Part shown: piece by piece, positions 9,511-20,225 of the stretch
Numbering within the stretch: position 1 is the first letter of the stretch
How the letters are laid out: each line of letters starts with the position of its first letter
Position numbers and translations under genes: made by a program
Notes under the pieces: model-generated
What the model was told of the DNA's origin: nothing
What the model saw: only the letters and a program-made list of their open reading frames with translations
Database searches by the model: none
NCBI GenBank assembly: GCA_024734495.1
Contig: JALMQS010000263.1
Span: 146,532 to 210,531, forward strand
Direction of reading: 5' to 3'
Source: Forficula auricularia
Taxonomy: Eukaryota > Arthropoda > Insecta > Dermaptera > Forficulidae
DNA: 64,000 bases

Positions 9511-10027
9511 ATTACGTATGCCAAATAAAATAGCAGAACTTAGAAGTAAACTTACATTCTTTTCGAATGGGTTTCCATTATGAAATAATTAGTCGATTGA
9601 ATAATCGTTGGTTTTATAACACAAATTCAAAACCAGTTATTTCCTTTTTGATAATTTTATTAACTCTATTATATAACAAACAATATTGTGTTTACGCTTG
9701 CTCATATAAATCCACCGCCTAAGTGATAATTAACTTTAACAACTTTACCATATACCCACCTACTTATATTTACAATTTACAATAATTTCTCTCTGACCTA
9801 GATTACAACCAAGCTGCTTTGGAAGGAAACCGTTGAGTTTGTTGGGTGTAAACATTGTCGATTCAATTTAATCAAAATCCACTTCTTTTTTAACTCAAGT
9901 TAAACGCATTGGAGAATTGGATTTAGTGAGGTGTATGCATGTCAGATCGACATATGAATTGGGTGTTACTAACAGATACTAAATTAACATAAAAGCTGCT
10001 TAGTGCTTACAATTTCACAAAATGAGC
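9511..10027. other. No recognised feature
   Basis: AT-rich single-copy-looking sequence; no coding frame or repeat match within the window. Confidence 0.4.
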
Positions 10028-10039
10028 TATACTAGAACT

Positions 10040-10354
10040 TAATTTAGAATTCCGCGGAGTAAACTCGCGAGCAAATCCACTCAACGGAATTTTTAACAAA
10101 TTATTGTTTTTCTAGTATATTTATACAAATATAGAAAATTATCAAATTAATTAAATTAATCTTAAGAAATTCAAAGAGAAATTCAAAGATGTTTTTATAA
10201 AGCGAAATTTAGAGAATACTTAGCGAGACTACCGTTTTATCAGCTGGACCTCAATGGTTCTTATAAAACGGTAGTCTCGCTAAGTATCTCAAATTTCGCT
10301 TTATAAAAACATCTTTGAATTTCTCTTTGAATTTCTTAAGATTAATTTAATTAA
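10040..10354. mobile_element. Foldback family G, copy 1, 12-bp TSD
   Basis: Flanked by TATACTAGAACT at 10028-10039 and 10355-10366. Inner arms pair across about 10150-10350 (AGACTACCGTTTTAT region). The terminal part with AATTCCGCGGAGTAAA is shared with 27095-27881. The mobilising family is unknown; no protein is encoded. Confidence 0.7.
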
Positions 10355-10394
10355 TATACTAGAACTAACTGTTCTAAAGTACCCACTATTAGAT

Positions 10395-10560
10395 TTATAA
10401 AAGATTCGATTCTACTTTAAAATGCCATTTGTTTTTATTTTTTGTTGCTCATTTGGGTTTAGAAATGTCTGAAATCTAAAGAAAAATAGTTTTCAAACTC
10501 GATGACTTTCGAAGTTAGGGTTTTTCAACTTTAGGTTAAAATAATACAGAAAATGTTTTT
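10395..10560. repeat. Direct repeat, partner at 11585-11785
   Basis: About 165 bases (AAAAGATTCGATTCTACTTT through AAAATAATACAG) recur at 11585-11785 at roughly 85 percent identity by eye. The LINE fragment at 10565 inserted at the end of this copy. Confidence 0.6.
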
Positions 10561-10564
10561 TATT

Positions 10565-11245
10565 TTTTTTTTTTTTTAGAAGACTCGAAAAAGTTTTTTA
10601 AAAATCAATTAAAGAATTCCTGGTATGATGAGTGGGCGAGGGAGAATGCAATCCTTAAGAGAGTCAAACCTAACATTTGTCCACTAAGTACATATGATAT
10701 GCCTAGAAGAATGCAAACCAAATTAATACGTCTACGAATAGGGCACTGCTTTTTCTCACATGGGTTCTTGATTCTTAGAGAAAATACCCCATGGTGTGGT
10801 ATATGCAACTCTGGAATCACAGTGGACCATGTATTAATTGAGTGTCCTTTATATAGTTCTGCAAGATTAAAATTTAATATTGGAAATATATCTATCCTAA
10901 ATCTTCTAGGAAATCAAGAAAATTTTGAAAATTTATTCGGGTATTTAGATAAAATAGGACTTCTAAATTTAATTTGATTTTTTTTTTTTTTTTTTTTTCA
11001 AAACCAATAAAAGGTTACGTTTTGTTCTGTGATATTTTTGAGTTATTGTTGCTATCACTTATTAGATATTTATTGAATACTATTTCGAACTCTATTGGCG
11101 TAAACTGTAAAACAACGGACAGATGGATATGACCTGATAAAAAAAAAAAAAAAAAAACCCTAGATTGAGACAGATGATTAAATGGATAAGATAAGTTTTC
11201 TGAGGCGCTAATGGCCCTGGCAGTCGATGCGCCCTTAAAAAAAAA
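10565..11245 (+). mobile_element. 5'-truncated I/Jockey-group LINE, 15-bp TSD
   Basis: Flanked by AAAATGTTTTTTATT at 10550-10564 and about 11246-11260. Contains the ORF2 C-terminus, a 3' UTR with an internal poly-A tract (11139-11157), and a terminal poly-A after GATGCGCCCTT. Confidence 0.75.
10576..10977 (+). pseudogene. LINE ORF2 C-terminal zinc-finger fragment
   Basis: About 134 codons with no internal stop and no native start. The phrase TKLIRLRIGHCFFSHGFLI is followed by a C-x2-C...H...C arrangement (WCGICNSG...DHVLIECPLY), the C-terminal signature of I, Jockey, R1 and Loa-type ORF2 proteins. Endonuclease, RT and any RNase H domain are missing through 5' truncation. A related but more damaged fragment is at 58650-59150 on the minus strand. 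Confidence 0.75.
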
Positions 11246-11289
11246 AAATGTTTTTTATTGTATGATTTTCTTAACGCGTTATAAAAAAA

Positions 11290-11365
11290 AAACTGCCCTG
11301 CGGGTTGGGTGTAGAATAGACCCGCAGTACTCCCTGCTTGTCGTAAGAGGCGACTAATAGGGAAA
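11290..11365 (+). ncRNA. Conserved two-hairpin leader element, copy 1
   Basis: Stem CTGCGGGT (11298-11305) pairs with ACCCGCAG (11320-11327) around a loop containing GTAGAATA. It is followed by TTGTCGTAAGAGGCGACTAA, itself a GTCG/CGAC hairpin inside a CCCT/AGGG stem. Repeated at 12262-12336, and at 63480-63550 with compensatory changes. I recall this motif near 5' ends of arthropod non-LTR elements. About 220 bases of shared downstream leader follow, ending with GGACCCCGCCAGTTC near 11560. Confidence 0.5.
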
Positions 11366-11584
11366 GTGTAGATGGGATTCTTCGGCCTTGATCGGCTACC
11401 CGTCTAGAGGCAAAAACCCTATATAAATTAAGAGTGAAGCCACTTTAGGCGCTTGAGGGCCAAACTTGACCCCCTCCTGCGGCAGCTTATGCATTCTGAG
11501 TTCTGACTGACTCCAGACGTATGTGAACAAGACGTTCGCCTTCCCTCTGGACCCCGCCAGTTCGAACGAAAGGGGGTATATTTA

Positions 11585-11785
11585 CAAAAGATTCGATTCT
11601 ACTTTAAAATTTTTAATTTATATCGTGTTGTATTTTGGGCTGCCAGGGTATTGAAATTTTCATTTTTTTGTGTTTAGAAATGTCTGAAACCTAAAGAAAA
11701 ATAATTTCCAAACCCGATGACTGTCAAAGAACTACTAGTTAGATTTTGGGTTTTTTTTCAACTTTTGGTTAAAATAATACAGGAA
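11585..11785. repeat. Direct repeat, partner at 10395-10560
   Basis: Second copy of the repeat described at 10395; it bears no LINE insertion. Confidence 0.6.
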
Positions 11786-12261
11786 ATTTGAAGAGTGTAA
11801 GTTCTAAAGGGTCTAAGTGCCAAACATATAGAACCGAGATAATCAAATAAAAGTATCTTGGTAAGTAGTAAACACAATACAATTTCTTTTAAGTAAGGCC
11901 TCTCAAAAAAACTCAAAAAAAAAATCTTAAATTGAAATGAAAATAGGAAATCGTAAAAGGGCCTCATTACTTATTTCTAAAAAAGGGTCGAAGTACTACA
12001 AACAACACACCATTTTAATAACTTTTATCTAAAACAACCTGGGAATTAGACCCTTTAAAAATAAAATTCCCTGGCACATACAGGCAGCGCCAACTTTCCT
12101 CTAGCGTATGAAGACCTAAATATATTACTGGCACTTTCTCCCTATGGAATATAATTAGGCTTGGCACATAGAACATTTCTACATGAATAACTAAAAATAT
12201 CCGAATTTGGCACTTAGACTCTTTAGACTTCTTCTTTTGTTTTGTTGTATGATTTTAAAAG
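11786..12261. other. No recognised feature
   Basis: Mixed AT-rich sequence; no supported coding frame or family match. Confidence 0.35.
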
Positions 12262-12496
12262 CTGCCCTGCGGGTTGGGCATAGAATAGACCCGCAGTACT
12301 CCCTGCTTGTCGTAAGAGGCGACTAATAGGGAAAGTCCGGATGGGACTCTTCAGCCTTGATCGGCTACCCATCTAGAGAAAAAAAACCCTAAACAAATTA
12401 GGAATGAAGCCCCTTTAGGAGCTTGAGGGACAAATTTGACCCTCCTGTGGCAGCTTCTGCATTCTGGCTGACTCCAGACGTGTTGTTCACCTTATT
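12262..12496 (+). repeat. LINE-like leader, copy 2, split by an insertion
   Basis: Same two-hairpin motif and downstream leader as 11290-11580. It is interrupted after GACTCCAGACGTG by the AACCGACTTC element at 12497-13213 and resumes at 13216 (GGACCCCGTCAGTTC), where it runs on to about 13350 past the end point of copy 1. The paralogous copy gives the approximate empty site. Confidence 0.6.
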
Positions 12497-13213
12497 AACC
12501 GACTTCAAAAAAGAAGGAGGTTCTCTATTCGACTGAATTTTTTTTTTTTTTTGTGCCTATGTTACCTCATATCTCCGCCAATTGTCAACCGATTTTGAAA
12601 ATTTTTTTTGCATTGGGTCCAGTCTAGCTTCCGATTGGTCCCATTTTTTTCGATTTTTTTTCATAGGTATTAGACCTTTTTTATTAGGTTTGTTTAGACC
12701 TAACCTCTTTGTTTATGAACCGATTTCGATGGTTCTTTTTTTATCCGAAAGGGGGTGTCTTAGGGATGGTGTCATGTTAATTTGGTCAAGTTCTGATGAT
12801 ATGATCACTATTAATAACATCACTAAAAAGAGAAAAATAAAAATTTTTAAGAAAAAATAAAAACCGACTTCAAAAAATTAAATGCAACAAATAAAATACA
12901 CTAAAAGGTATAAAATAATTATTATCTTATTTAGTTACAACTAAACGACGAAATATTGACACGAAGTTGCTTTTTGAAGTCGGTACCAAACAAACTATAC
13001 CTATAAGCGAGCATATCCTCCAAACGTACTAAGTAAGATCCGTCGAGTGCGATTCATAAAATGTATATGTTTGGCACCGACTTCAAAAAGTAATTTCGTG
13101 TTAATATTTCGTCGTTTAGTTGTAACTAAATAAGATAATAATTATTTTATACCTTTTAGTGTATTTTGTTTGTTGCATTTAATTTTTTGAAGTCGGTTTT
13201 TATTTTTTCTTAA
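12497..13213 (+). mobile_element. AACCGACTTC element, copy 1 (inverted centre)
   Basis: Starts AACCGACTTCAAAAAAGAAG; its right half is a palindrome whose arms carry ACCGACTTCAAAAAATTAAA. The left domain (to about 12850) has the phrase TTACCTCATATCTCCGCCAA. The AACCGACTTCAAAAA motif is very common in insect genomes. The central segment at 12980-13078 lies in the opposite orientation to that in copies 37741-38665 and 57918-58648. No coding frame. Confidence 0.75.
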
Positions 13214-13350
13214 AAATTTTTATATCTGGACCCCGTCAGTTCTAAAGAGGGGGGTATCGGAACTGGCTAGTCTTTACTTCCATAGATAGAGCCAAGGCAT
13301 TGGTGTTTGGTAATGAATTACCTTAGTAACTGCACGGAGGCTCGCTCTTA

Positions 13351-13679
13351 AATCTGCCAGGACAAAAAAAATGCCATTATTACTATTATAAGAAAAAGCA
13401 AAAACCCAATGTCGGTGTTTCAAAAAAGTTCTTAGCGAAAATCACGTTATGAGTAACATCTATTCAAGGTATTATTGAATCGGTAATTCAAATTTAATTT
13501 AACATGTGACATAAATTGGAAACAGCTTGGTGGCGACCGTTAACGGGAATTTAAAATATAATCGAAATTATGGACGAAAATGTTGTTGTCCCCTGCTAAA
13601 GAGCGCCTCTAGTGTTTGCTGATTATCACCATTTTTTCCTGCCCTGATGAGAACTTCGTCAGTAGAATTTTACAAATTT
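13351..13679. other. Unassigned spacer
   Basis: No repeat, RNA or coding signal recognised. Confidence 0.35.
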
Positions 13680-14945
13680 TCCTGGCTGATTTTGCTCTTA
13701 AAGTTTAAAAAAAAAATTTGAATAGTTTATTAGATTTCAAGTTATTACTAGGGAAACTCTACCCCCTAGCTGCCAAGTTGGCCCTATTTAAAATTCAAAA
13801 TTTGTAGAAAGCGTATCGAGACTTTGAATAGTTTTCACTTTTTCTTTCAATTAAAAAAAAACTACAGATTGATTTCATATTTTTTAAACTTAAATTTTCA
13901 TCTACTTACACATCCTATTGTAGAAAAAGTACCACGATCTCGTAAAATACGTTTCATATTACATACTTTTAGTAGAATCCAAGTTTTAGACCTCAAAAAC
14001 TCTTGTCATAATTTTGTGTGGCCAAAAAAACACGAAATTTTGGCACTTTTTTCAGTTTTTAGCCTATAACTTAAAAACAATGCGTCCAATCGAAAAGTTT
14101 TTTATTATTAAAATTAAAGAGCATTAAATTTCGCTTTGAATCAATACCTCAAAGTTTAAATTTGGTTCAGTAGTTTGATTTTTTATGGGGATCCAAACCC
14201 CTGATCACTTTTGAATATCCCCAAAACTCGCACTTTTGTGATGTTTTCCCTTTTTAACCATGAAGGAGCACGTTTTCGACAAAGACTATTCTATACATTT
14301 TTAAAATTGATTAAATTTTCCACAATTCAAACAAAGTTTCATCTTAATTGGATAAATGTTACCCGTGCCGCAATGAGGTTGAATTTTTGAAAAACTGCAA
14401 TTTTTTGCAAAAATCGCAATTTTTCCTTAATTAAATGAAAACCACCCATCCTTGAAACTTGAATCTTGTCTCATTGTCTAGGTAATATTATTGACTTGAA
14501 CGTTTACTTGGACCACTTTTTTGATAAAACTCTTATATTTATAGATATCCAGCATTTTTTTATGACAGGATATGATCCGAATCCTCAGAAGTTTCATGAA
14601 AAATGTTAGATATCTATAAATCTAAGACTTTTATCAAAAAAGTAGTCCAAGTAAACGTTCAAGTCAATAATATTTTCTAGAGAATAAGATACGAATCAAG
14701 TTTCTAGGATGAGTGGTTTTCATTTTATGAAGAAAAAACTGCGATTTAAAAAAAAAAAAATAGATCATATCCTGTCATGGAAAATGATGGATATCTATAA
14801 ATCTAAGAGTTTTAACAAGTGGTTGAAGTCAAAATTTCCTAGAGAATGAGATAGGAATCAAGTTTTTAGGATGAGTCGTTTTCATTTTATGAAGGAAAAA
14901 TTGCGATTTTTTTTTAATTGGATAATGGTAACCCGTGCGACAATG
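13680..14945. mobile_element. Partial copy of the TA-flanked long-inverted-repeat element
   Basis: Internal blocks match 1089-2550 and 28634-31361, for example AAGGAGCACGTTTTCGACAA near 14263 and GGATATCTATAAATCTAAGA repeats. The GTCCAG termini are not found, so it is decayed or truncated. Confidence 0.55.
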
Positions 14946-15073
14946 AGGTTAAAATTTAACTAAAATAATCACCCAGGCTAGTATTTTCTGTAATGTGATA
15001 GAATTTTTTAAAATTAAATAATAATTTCATTTTGAAATTAATTAGTATTTATTTTAATTTTATATTTCCCTTC

Positions 15074-16347
15074 TATTTTTACTTTATCCAATGCAAAGCA
15101 TGGGTAAAGTATTGTAATCGCTCTCGGGGCAAGCGTGGCTTCAAAGGGTCCGCAGGTAAAGACTACGGAACCCATGGACTCAATTAAAGTCACAAATTGT
15201 ATTATTCAATTAGGTTGAATTTTAGCACGTGACGGTTTTGCCAAAAATTACAAGGGGTCTCGTCGAGAGGCCAAAAAGTGCGATTTTTTCATTTAGTGCG
15301 TGCGGATGGATGGATGGATGGATGGATGGATGTATGGATGTATGTTATCGTTTTTTTGGCCCACGATTTTTTCCACACCGTTACACCGATTGAAATGAAA
15401 TTGAAAACCTACCATTAGTTTAACAAAATGAAGCGCTGATTAGTTTTTGGTACATATCGACCCACAAACATTAGTACTTTATTTCAGTACTTTTTTAGTT
15501 TTTTCTAAATATCTTGAAAATGACTTAACATTGCTGAAGACATAGAGAAATCGACTTTAAACCAAAAATAGCAATTGATTCTCATCTAATACTTGAGGAA
15601 TAACCATTCTATATTGGATTTTTGACATTTCGATTATTATTGGTAACCATTGCTGAAGACATGGAGGAATCGACATAAAATCAAAAATAACGATCGATTC
15701 TTATCTAATACTAGAGGAATATCCTTATTGCATTCCATTTTTTATGTTTTGACCATTAATGGCAACCTCTATTGAAAACGTGGAAGAATCGACTTAAAAT
15801 CAAAAAGACTAAATTCTTTTTGGTAAACAACTCAAGTTTGAGTTGTTTGCCATAAATGAATTTAGTCTTTTTGATTTTAAGTCGATTCTTCCACGTTTTC
15901 AATAGAGGTTGCCATTAATGGTCAAAACATCAAAAATTGAATGCAATAAGGTTATTCCTCTAGTATTAGATGAGAATCGATCGTTATTTTTGATTTTAAG
16001 TCGATTCCTCAATGTCTTCAGCAATGGTTACCAATAATAATCGAAACGTCAAAAACCTAATGTAGAATTGTTATTCCTCAAGTATTAGATGAGAATCGAT
16101 GGCTATTTTTGATTTTAAGTCGATTCCTCTATGTCTTCAGCAATGGTTACAATAATAACCGAAATGTCAAAAATCCAATGTGGAATGGTTATTCCTCGAC
16201 TCTTAAATGAGAATTATTTTTGAATTAATGTCAATATGAACTACAAATTGCAAGTGATATCTGATTAATAATAAAGGAACAAACATATTAATATTTCAAA
16301 TGAATTTGGATAAAGTTTAGCAACGATCCGTTGCAGTTTATTTTGTA
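15074..16347 (+). mobile_element. Family A element, copy 1, with an internal palindrome
   Basis: Bounded by TTTACTTTATCCAATGCAAA and GATCCGTTGCAGTTTATTTT. Contains a (GGAT)n microsatellite at 15304-15340 and a palindrome with about 300-base arms (15520-15830 against 15840-16200, with TTTTTGATTTTAAGTCGATT). Related copies are at 21983, 25969, 29136, 44888 and 48138. No protein recognised. Confidence 0.7.
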
Positions 16348-16349
16348 TT

Positions 16350-16963
16350 GATTGACTGTTAACTTTTACCAGGATACCCACAATTTTCGAACAAAGGTTG
16401 TTTACCAAAATGGTAGTTTCCTCACGGGCTTTACCCCCTTAACTCTAGTATCATATGCCAATCACATAATTCTTTAATAGGGCTATACATATGCAGGCCG
16501 ATGTTTTTGCTTGCATATGCCATCCGCGTGCGTCCCATCTCTAATGAGTGTCTTTTGGCCTCACAACTACTACTCATCCTACCGGAAAAGATCAAATAAA
16601 CTCTTGAGTTTGAAATATAGAATACACTATGTTATTCTTATATATAGAAGAACATTAGCCTCGTTTGTCTAAAAGTTCAAGTTGACTTAATAAAAGAACG
16701 ATTAAGAAAATAATTGCAAACATTTGGATAATCATTAAAAAGGACGAGTCTTTAATGAAACTTTAATAAAGTAAAAGAGAGCCCTTTGGCACAGACAGAG
16801 ATAGAGAGAGTGGACTAATCGCAATCTAGCTAAAAGAAATTAAATCACTGTATTCATTATTCAAGAATAGTCTGTAAAACATAGCCTTAGCCTTGGTGGG
16901 GGGGTGGGGAGATTAATGAAAAGTCCATCCTCCCCTCCTCCCCCAAATTGAAGTTTTTAAAAT
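16350..16963. other. No recognised feature
   Basis: Contains a poly-G stretch near 16897 and a purine-rich AGAGAGAG tract near 16800. No coding frame or repeat match found. Confidence 0.35.
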
Positions 16964-17040
16964 GATTTTTAATTTACAAAGAGAAACAAAGAGGTTGTCC
17001 TCTGCTTGATGCAAATAAACATACACACATATATATATCG

Positions 17041-17371
17041 AGTTATAGTTTGAAATGCAAAGATTGCAAAGAGATCTACGTAGGGAAAACAGAGAGTAAT
17101 CTGAAAAATTCGATTAAATGAAAATATTAGGGATTTTAAAAATAAAAAGAATGAAAACTCTTTTGCGGAACATTTAAATTCAAACAATCCATCTTTCCCA
17201 GAAGGAACAAGAATTAGATTAATAAAAGGAGAAAGAAACCCAAAATTAATTAGCGCAATTGAATCGTTAGAAATTTTGAAATCATTCAATAAAAATTCAA
17301 AACTTTGTTTAAACAGCCAAATTGAATTATCAAATAGCAATTTGCTTAAGATGTTTGCTAACAAAAGATAA
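17041..17371 (+). pseudogene. Penelope-like GIY-YIG endonuclease fragment
   Basis: Reads SYSLKCKDCKEIYVGKTESN at the start: paired cysteines followed by IYVGKT correspond to the CxxC-linked GIY-YIG catalytic motif found at the C-terminus of Penelope-like reverse transcriptases, which nicks the target DNA. One extra T near 17119 shifts the frame. In the restored frame it continues through FAEHLNSNNPSFPEGTRI to a stop at 17369. The RT domain is absent: the left terminal repeat joins directly to the nuclease. About 110 residues remain, so the protein is non-functional. Confidence 0.75.
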
Positions 17372-17563
17372 AAGAAAAAAAACCTTCCATTGCCAGCCTA
17401 TCTATTTGTAAAATAAGAAGAAAGGGAAACATATGGTTATATTTGAATGTGAACCAAAAAAATGTCTTTAATTCTAAGCTGCCAACCAGTAAAAGAACAT
17501 TACATTTTCAATATCCATACGATATTGACTCAATGAAAAACAACATTTATAATTAAAAAAAGA

Positions 17564-17598
17564 CTAATGATGAAGACCAAGTCTTCGAAACTATAGTC
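17564..17598 (+). ncRNA. Decayed hammerhead ribozyme
   Basis: CTAATGA at 17564-17570 replaces CTGATGA, changing an invariant core G. Stem II GAAGAC/GTCTTC, GAAAC (17587-17591) and the GUC triplet (17596-17598) are intact. It should be inactive as it stands. Confidence 0.6.
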
Positions 17599-17912
17599 TC
17601 AAACAAATAAATAATATATATATATATACAGATATATCATCTCGATTATTATGTGTGTATGTTTATTTGCATCAAGCAGAGGACAACCTCTTTGTTTCTC
17701 TTTGTGAATCAACAACTCTGCCACTCTCGGCAAAACAAAAACTTTTCAATTAGATTTTTAATTTGTAATGGAAACAGTGTAAAACTACCTTGTTCTATTT
17801 CGATTTTATAATAAGTGTATTATAACATCTTTTTAGGATTGTATTGTATAGGGTGTTTGCGGAATGGATGGTTGTTTTTGAAATGAGAATAATTCAGCTG
17901 TTTTTACTTTAC

Positions 17913-19206
17913 CATACTGGGTATGGTCAAGTATTGTAATCGCGCATGAAAAAAGTCGTTTTTTTTCCTTCTTTTTTTCGAAATATCTCAAAAAACGGTT
18001 GAAACTATTTTGATTAAAAAAATTGAGCGAAACCATGGCATTTCGCTCTACAAAAAAGCTCTAATAAGTGAACATCGAAAAAATTATATTTTTTGAGATA
18101 ATAATTGTTTTGTCAAAATGTCTGTTAGTTAGTTATTTAGTTAGTCTGTGCGTTACCAAATTTTTGTGGACGAGCTAGCTCAAAAACTAGTGTGAATATC
18201 AAAACGAAATTTTACACGTAGTTTTGGTCTATTTAGATTAAGAGCTGATTAGATCTTGGTGCATATCGACGCAAAATTAAGGGGGGTGGAGGGGGATTAA
18301 ATATTAAAAATCTAGGTTATTTGAGCAAACTCAACCAAAATTTGTATACATAATCAGTGGGACCCCAGAAGTCTAAAAATGCAAAACTCATCGACCAAAA
18401 TGGAGGGGGGGAGGAGGGTCAAAAAATGAAAATCTTGGCCATTTACCAAACTCAACCAAATTTTGTATACTTAATCAGTGGGACTCCAGAAGTCTAAAAA
18501 TGCAAAACTCATCGACCAAAATGGAGGGGGGAGGAGGGTCAAAAAATGAAAATCTTGGCCATTTACCAAACTCAACCAAATTTTGTATACTTAATCAGTG
18601 GGACCCCAGAAGTCTAAAAATGCAAAACTCATCGACCAAAATGGATGGGGAGGAGGGTCAAAAAATGAAAATCTTGGCCATTTACCAAACTCAACCAAAT
18701 TTTGTATACTTAATCAGTGGGACCCCAGAAGTCTAAAAATGCAAAACTCATCGACCAAAATGGAGGGGGGAGGAGGGTCAAAAAATGAAAATCTTGGCCA
18801 TTTACCAAACTCAACCAAATTTTGTATACATAATCAGTAGAACCCCAGAAGTCTAAAAATGCAAAACTCATCGACCAAAATGGAGGGGGGGAGGAGGGTC
18901 AAAAAATGAAAATTTTGGCCATTTACCAAGCTCAACCAAATTTTGTATACATAATCAGTAGAACCCCAGAAGTCTAAAAATGCAAAACTCACCGACCAAA
19001 ATGGAGGGGGAGGGTCAAAAAATGAAATATTTGGCCATTTACCAAACTCAACCAAATTTTGTATACATAATCAGTGTGCCCCTAGGAGTCTAAAAATACA
19101 AAAACTCCCCCCTACATAATTATAAATAATTTTATTAAATATTAAATATAAGTGAGGTTGTATGGTAAATTCAAGTGGATGGCCACATCAGAACACGTCA
19201 GCTTAA
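17913..19206. mobile_element. Family B element, copy 2
   Basis: Starts TTTTTACTTTACCATACTGG (hairpin end) and finishes CACGTCAGCTTA at the TA used by the mariner-like element at 19207. It is expanded by a tandem repeat (18340-19090). Orientation is opposite to copies 1 and 3. Confidence 0.7.
18340..19090. repeat. 121-base tandem repeat, about 6-7 units, inside family B
   Basis: Units of 120-122 bases with landmarks CCCAGAAGTCTAAAAATGCA, a G-rich tract (GGAGGGGGG...GGAGGGTC) and TTGTATACATAATCAGTG. Unit starts recur near 18350, 18471, 18592, 18712, 18832 and 18952. Copies at 8640 and 40580 have about 3 and 4 units. The open frames across it are repeat artefacts. Confidence 0.85.
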
Positions 19207-19222
19207 TTTCATTTTTTAACTG

Positions 19223-19501
19223 TTAATGATAATAAATAACCGCTTGCATTCTCACAGCAAACTGCTGACAATGTGCAAAATCTCCTTCATTCAGTTGTTG
19301 GACAATCATAAGCTTATAGGGGTGAAATTGAAGGTCTTGGTGTAAAATTCTGAAAACAGTTGGACTACTCATTCGGATTCTGCAGCTCGTTTTCAGCCTT
19401 GGGCTTTCAATTACTGCTTGTCTCATCCTTTCAACGTCAACTGGTGTTCTTAAACTGCGGGTACGGCCTCGAGGTTTGGGGTTCATTGCCGATGCAGACA
19501 T
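19223..19501 (-). pseudogene. Tc1/mariner-like transposase, N-terminal fragment
   Basis: About 92 codons: TPVDVERMRQAVIESP and a helix-turn-helix-like RMSSPTVFRILHQDL, then FHPYKLMIVQQLNEGDF, the pattern before the catalytic domain in a common insect Tc1/mariner group. The frame ends at the terminal inverted repeat and no DDE/D domain is present. The same stretch occurs in the plus orientation at 19501-19575 and 20226-20290, so this is half of a palindrome. Inactive remnant. Confidence 0.65.
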
Positions 19502-19575
19502 GAGTAGTCGAACTGTTTAAAGAATTTTCCAAGACCTTCAATTTCACCCCTATAAGCTTAAGATTGTCCAACAAC

Positions 19576-20225
19576 GAAATCTGCAGCAAGGAAGATTGGA
19601 CTTCTTATTCAAGTCCAAGCGATTTTACAAACCCCACAACTTCTCACCATCTACAAGGCCCAAATCCGCCCCTGTCTCGAATACGGCTCTCATCTGTGGA
19701 GAGGAGCCTCAAAATATTCTCTTGCTACCCTTGATGCAATCCAGAAACGAGCCGTCAGGCTAATTGACGATTCTACCCTCACCGACTCCCTCGACTCGCT
19801 AGCTCATAGAAGAGATGTCTCTGCCCTTTCCCTTTTCTATAGATACTATCACGGCAGGTGCTCTGACGAGATAAAATCAATAATTCCCCCCAAAGCATGC
19901 TTTGCACGCAGCACACGTTTTGCCGACTCCCAACACTCTTTCGCTGTCAAATTGGAAAAGTGCCGGACCACTTCATTCGCGAATACATATATCCCCATGA
20001 CTTCAAGGAACTGGAACTCTCTCCCAGCCTCTATCTTTCCCAGCACCTATGATCTTCAAACCTTCAAAACCAGGGTGCATAGACACCTGCGTCTACACCC
20101 TCTCTCTTAATCAACTTTCCCTTCTCTTCGGTAATGCAAGGGTCTTTCGAGATCCATAGGGGCTACATCTTTACTGGTGCACCCCTTCTTGCATTCGATT
20201 GCATTAAAAAAAAAAACAAAAAAAA
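19576..20225 (+). mobile_element. 5'-truncated Jockey-like LINE inside the mariner palindrome
   Basis: Sits between ACAAC at 19571-19575 and 20226-20230. Ends in poly-A after GCATTCGATTGCATT. The uninterrupted left arm of the surrounding palindrome gives the empty site. Same family as 25389-26960 and 46538-46864. Confidence 0.75.
19581..20110 (+). pseudogene. Jockey-like RT C-terminal fragment
   Basis: Post-RT region in one frame: LTIYKAQIRPCLEYGSHLWR, then DAIQKRAVRLIDDSTLTDSL, AHRRDVSALSLFYRYYHG and MTSRNWNSLPASIFP, closing LRLHPLS before the stop at 20108. This is the C-terminal thumb and tail seen in Jockey/CR1-type proteins. Catalytic RT motifs are lost by truncation. It is the cleanest of the three family copies and serves as reference for the insertion sites in the other two. 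Confidence 0.75.

Larger units (their letters stand above)
16976..17752 (+). mobile_element. Penelope-like element F4, copy 1, 12-bp TSD
   Basis: Flanked by GATTTTTAATTT at 16964-16975 and 17753-17764. The outer ends are inverted (ACAAAGAGAAACAAAGAGGT against its complement at 17682-17704), like PLE terminal repeats in opposite orientation. Between them lie a GIY-YIG endonuclease remnant and a hammerhead-like motif. A better-preserved copy is at 46149-47228; a terminal fragment is at 36940-37110. Confidence 0.8.

Noticed and set aside
12582..12860. 92-codon frame in the AACCGACTTC element, similar frame at 58036-58281
   Set aside because: Conserved only as part of the repeated DNA; composition is low-complexity F/L/R, with no known domain.
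16969..17364. 131-codon minus-strand frame rich in F and L
   Set aside because: Antisense of the GIY-YIG remnant, which matches a known domain on the plus strand.
18500..18840. Overlapping open frames with repeated glycine-rich peptide on both strands
   Set aside because: They are translations of the 121-base tandem repeat; unit length and stops follow the DNA repeat, not a protein.
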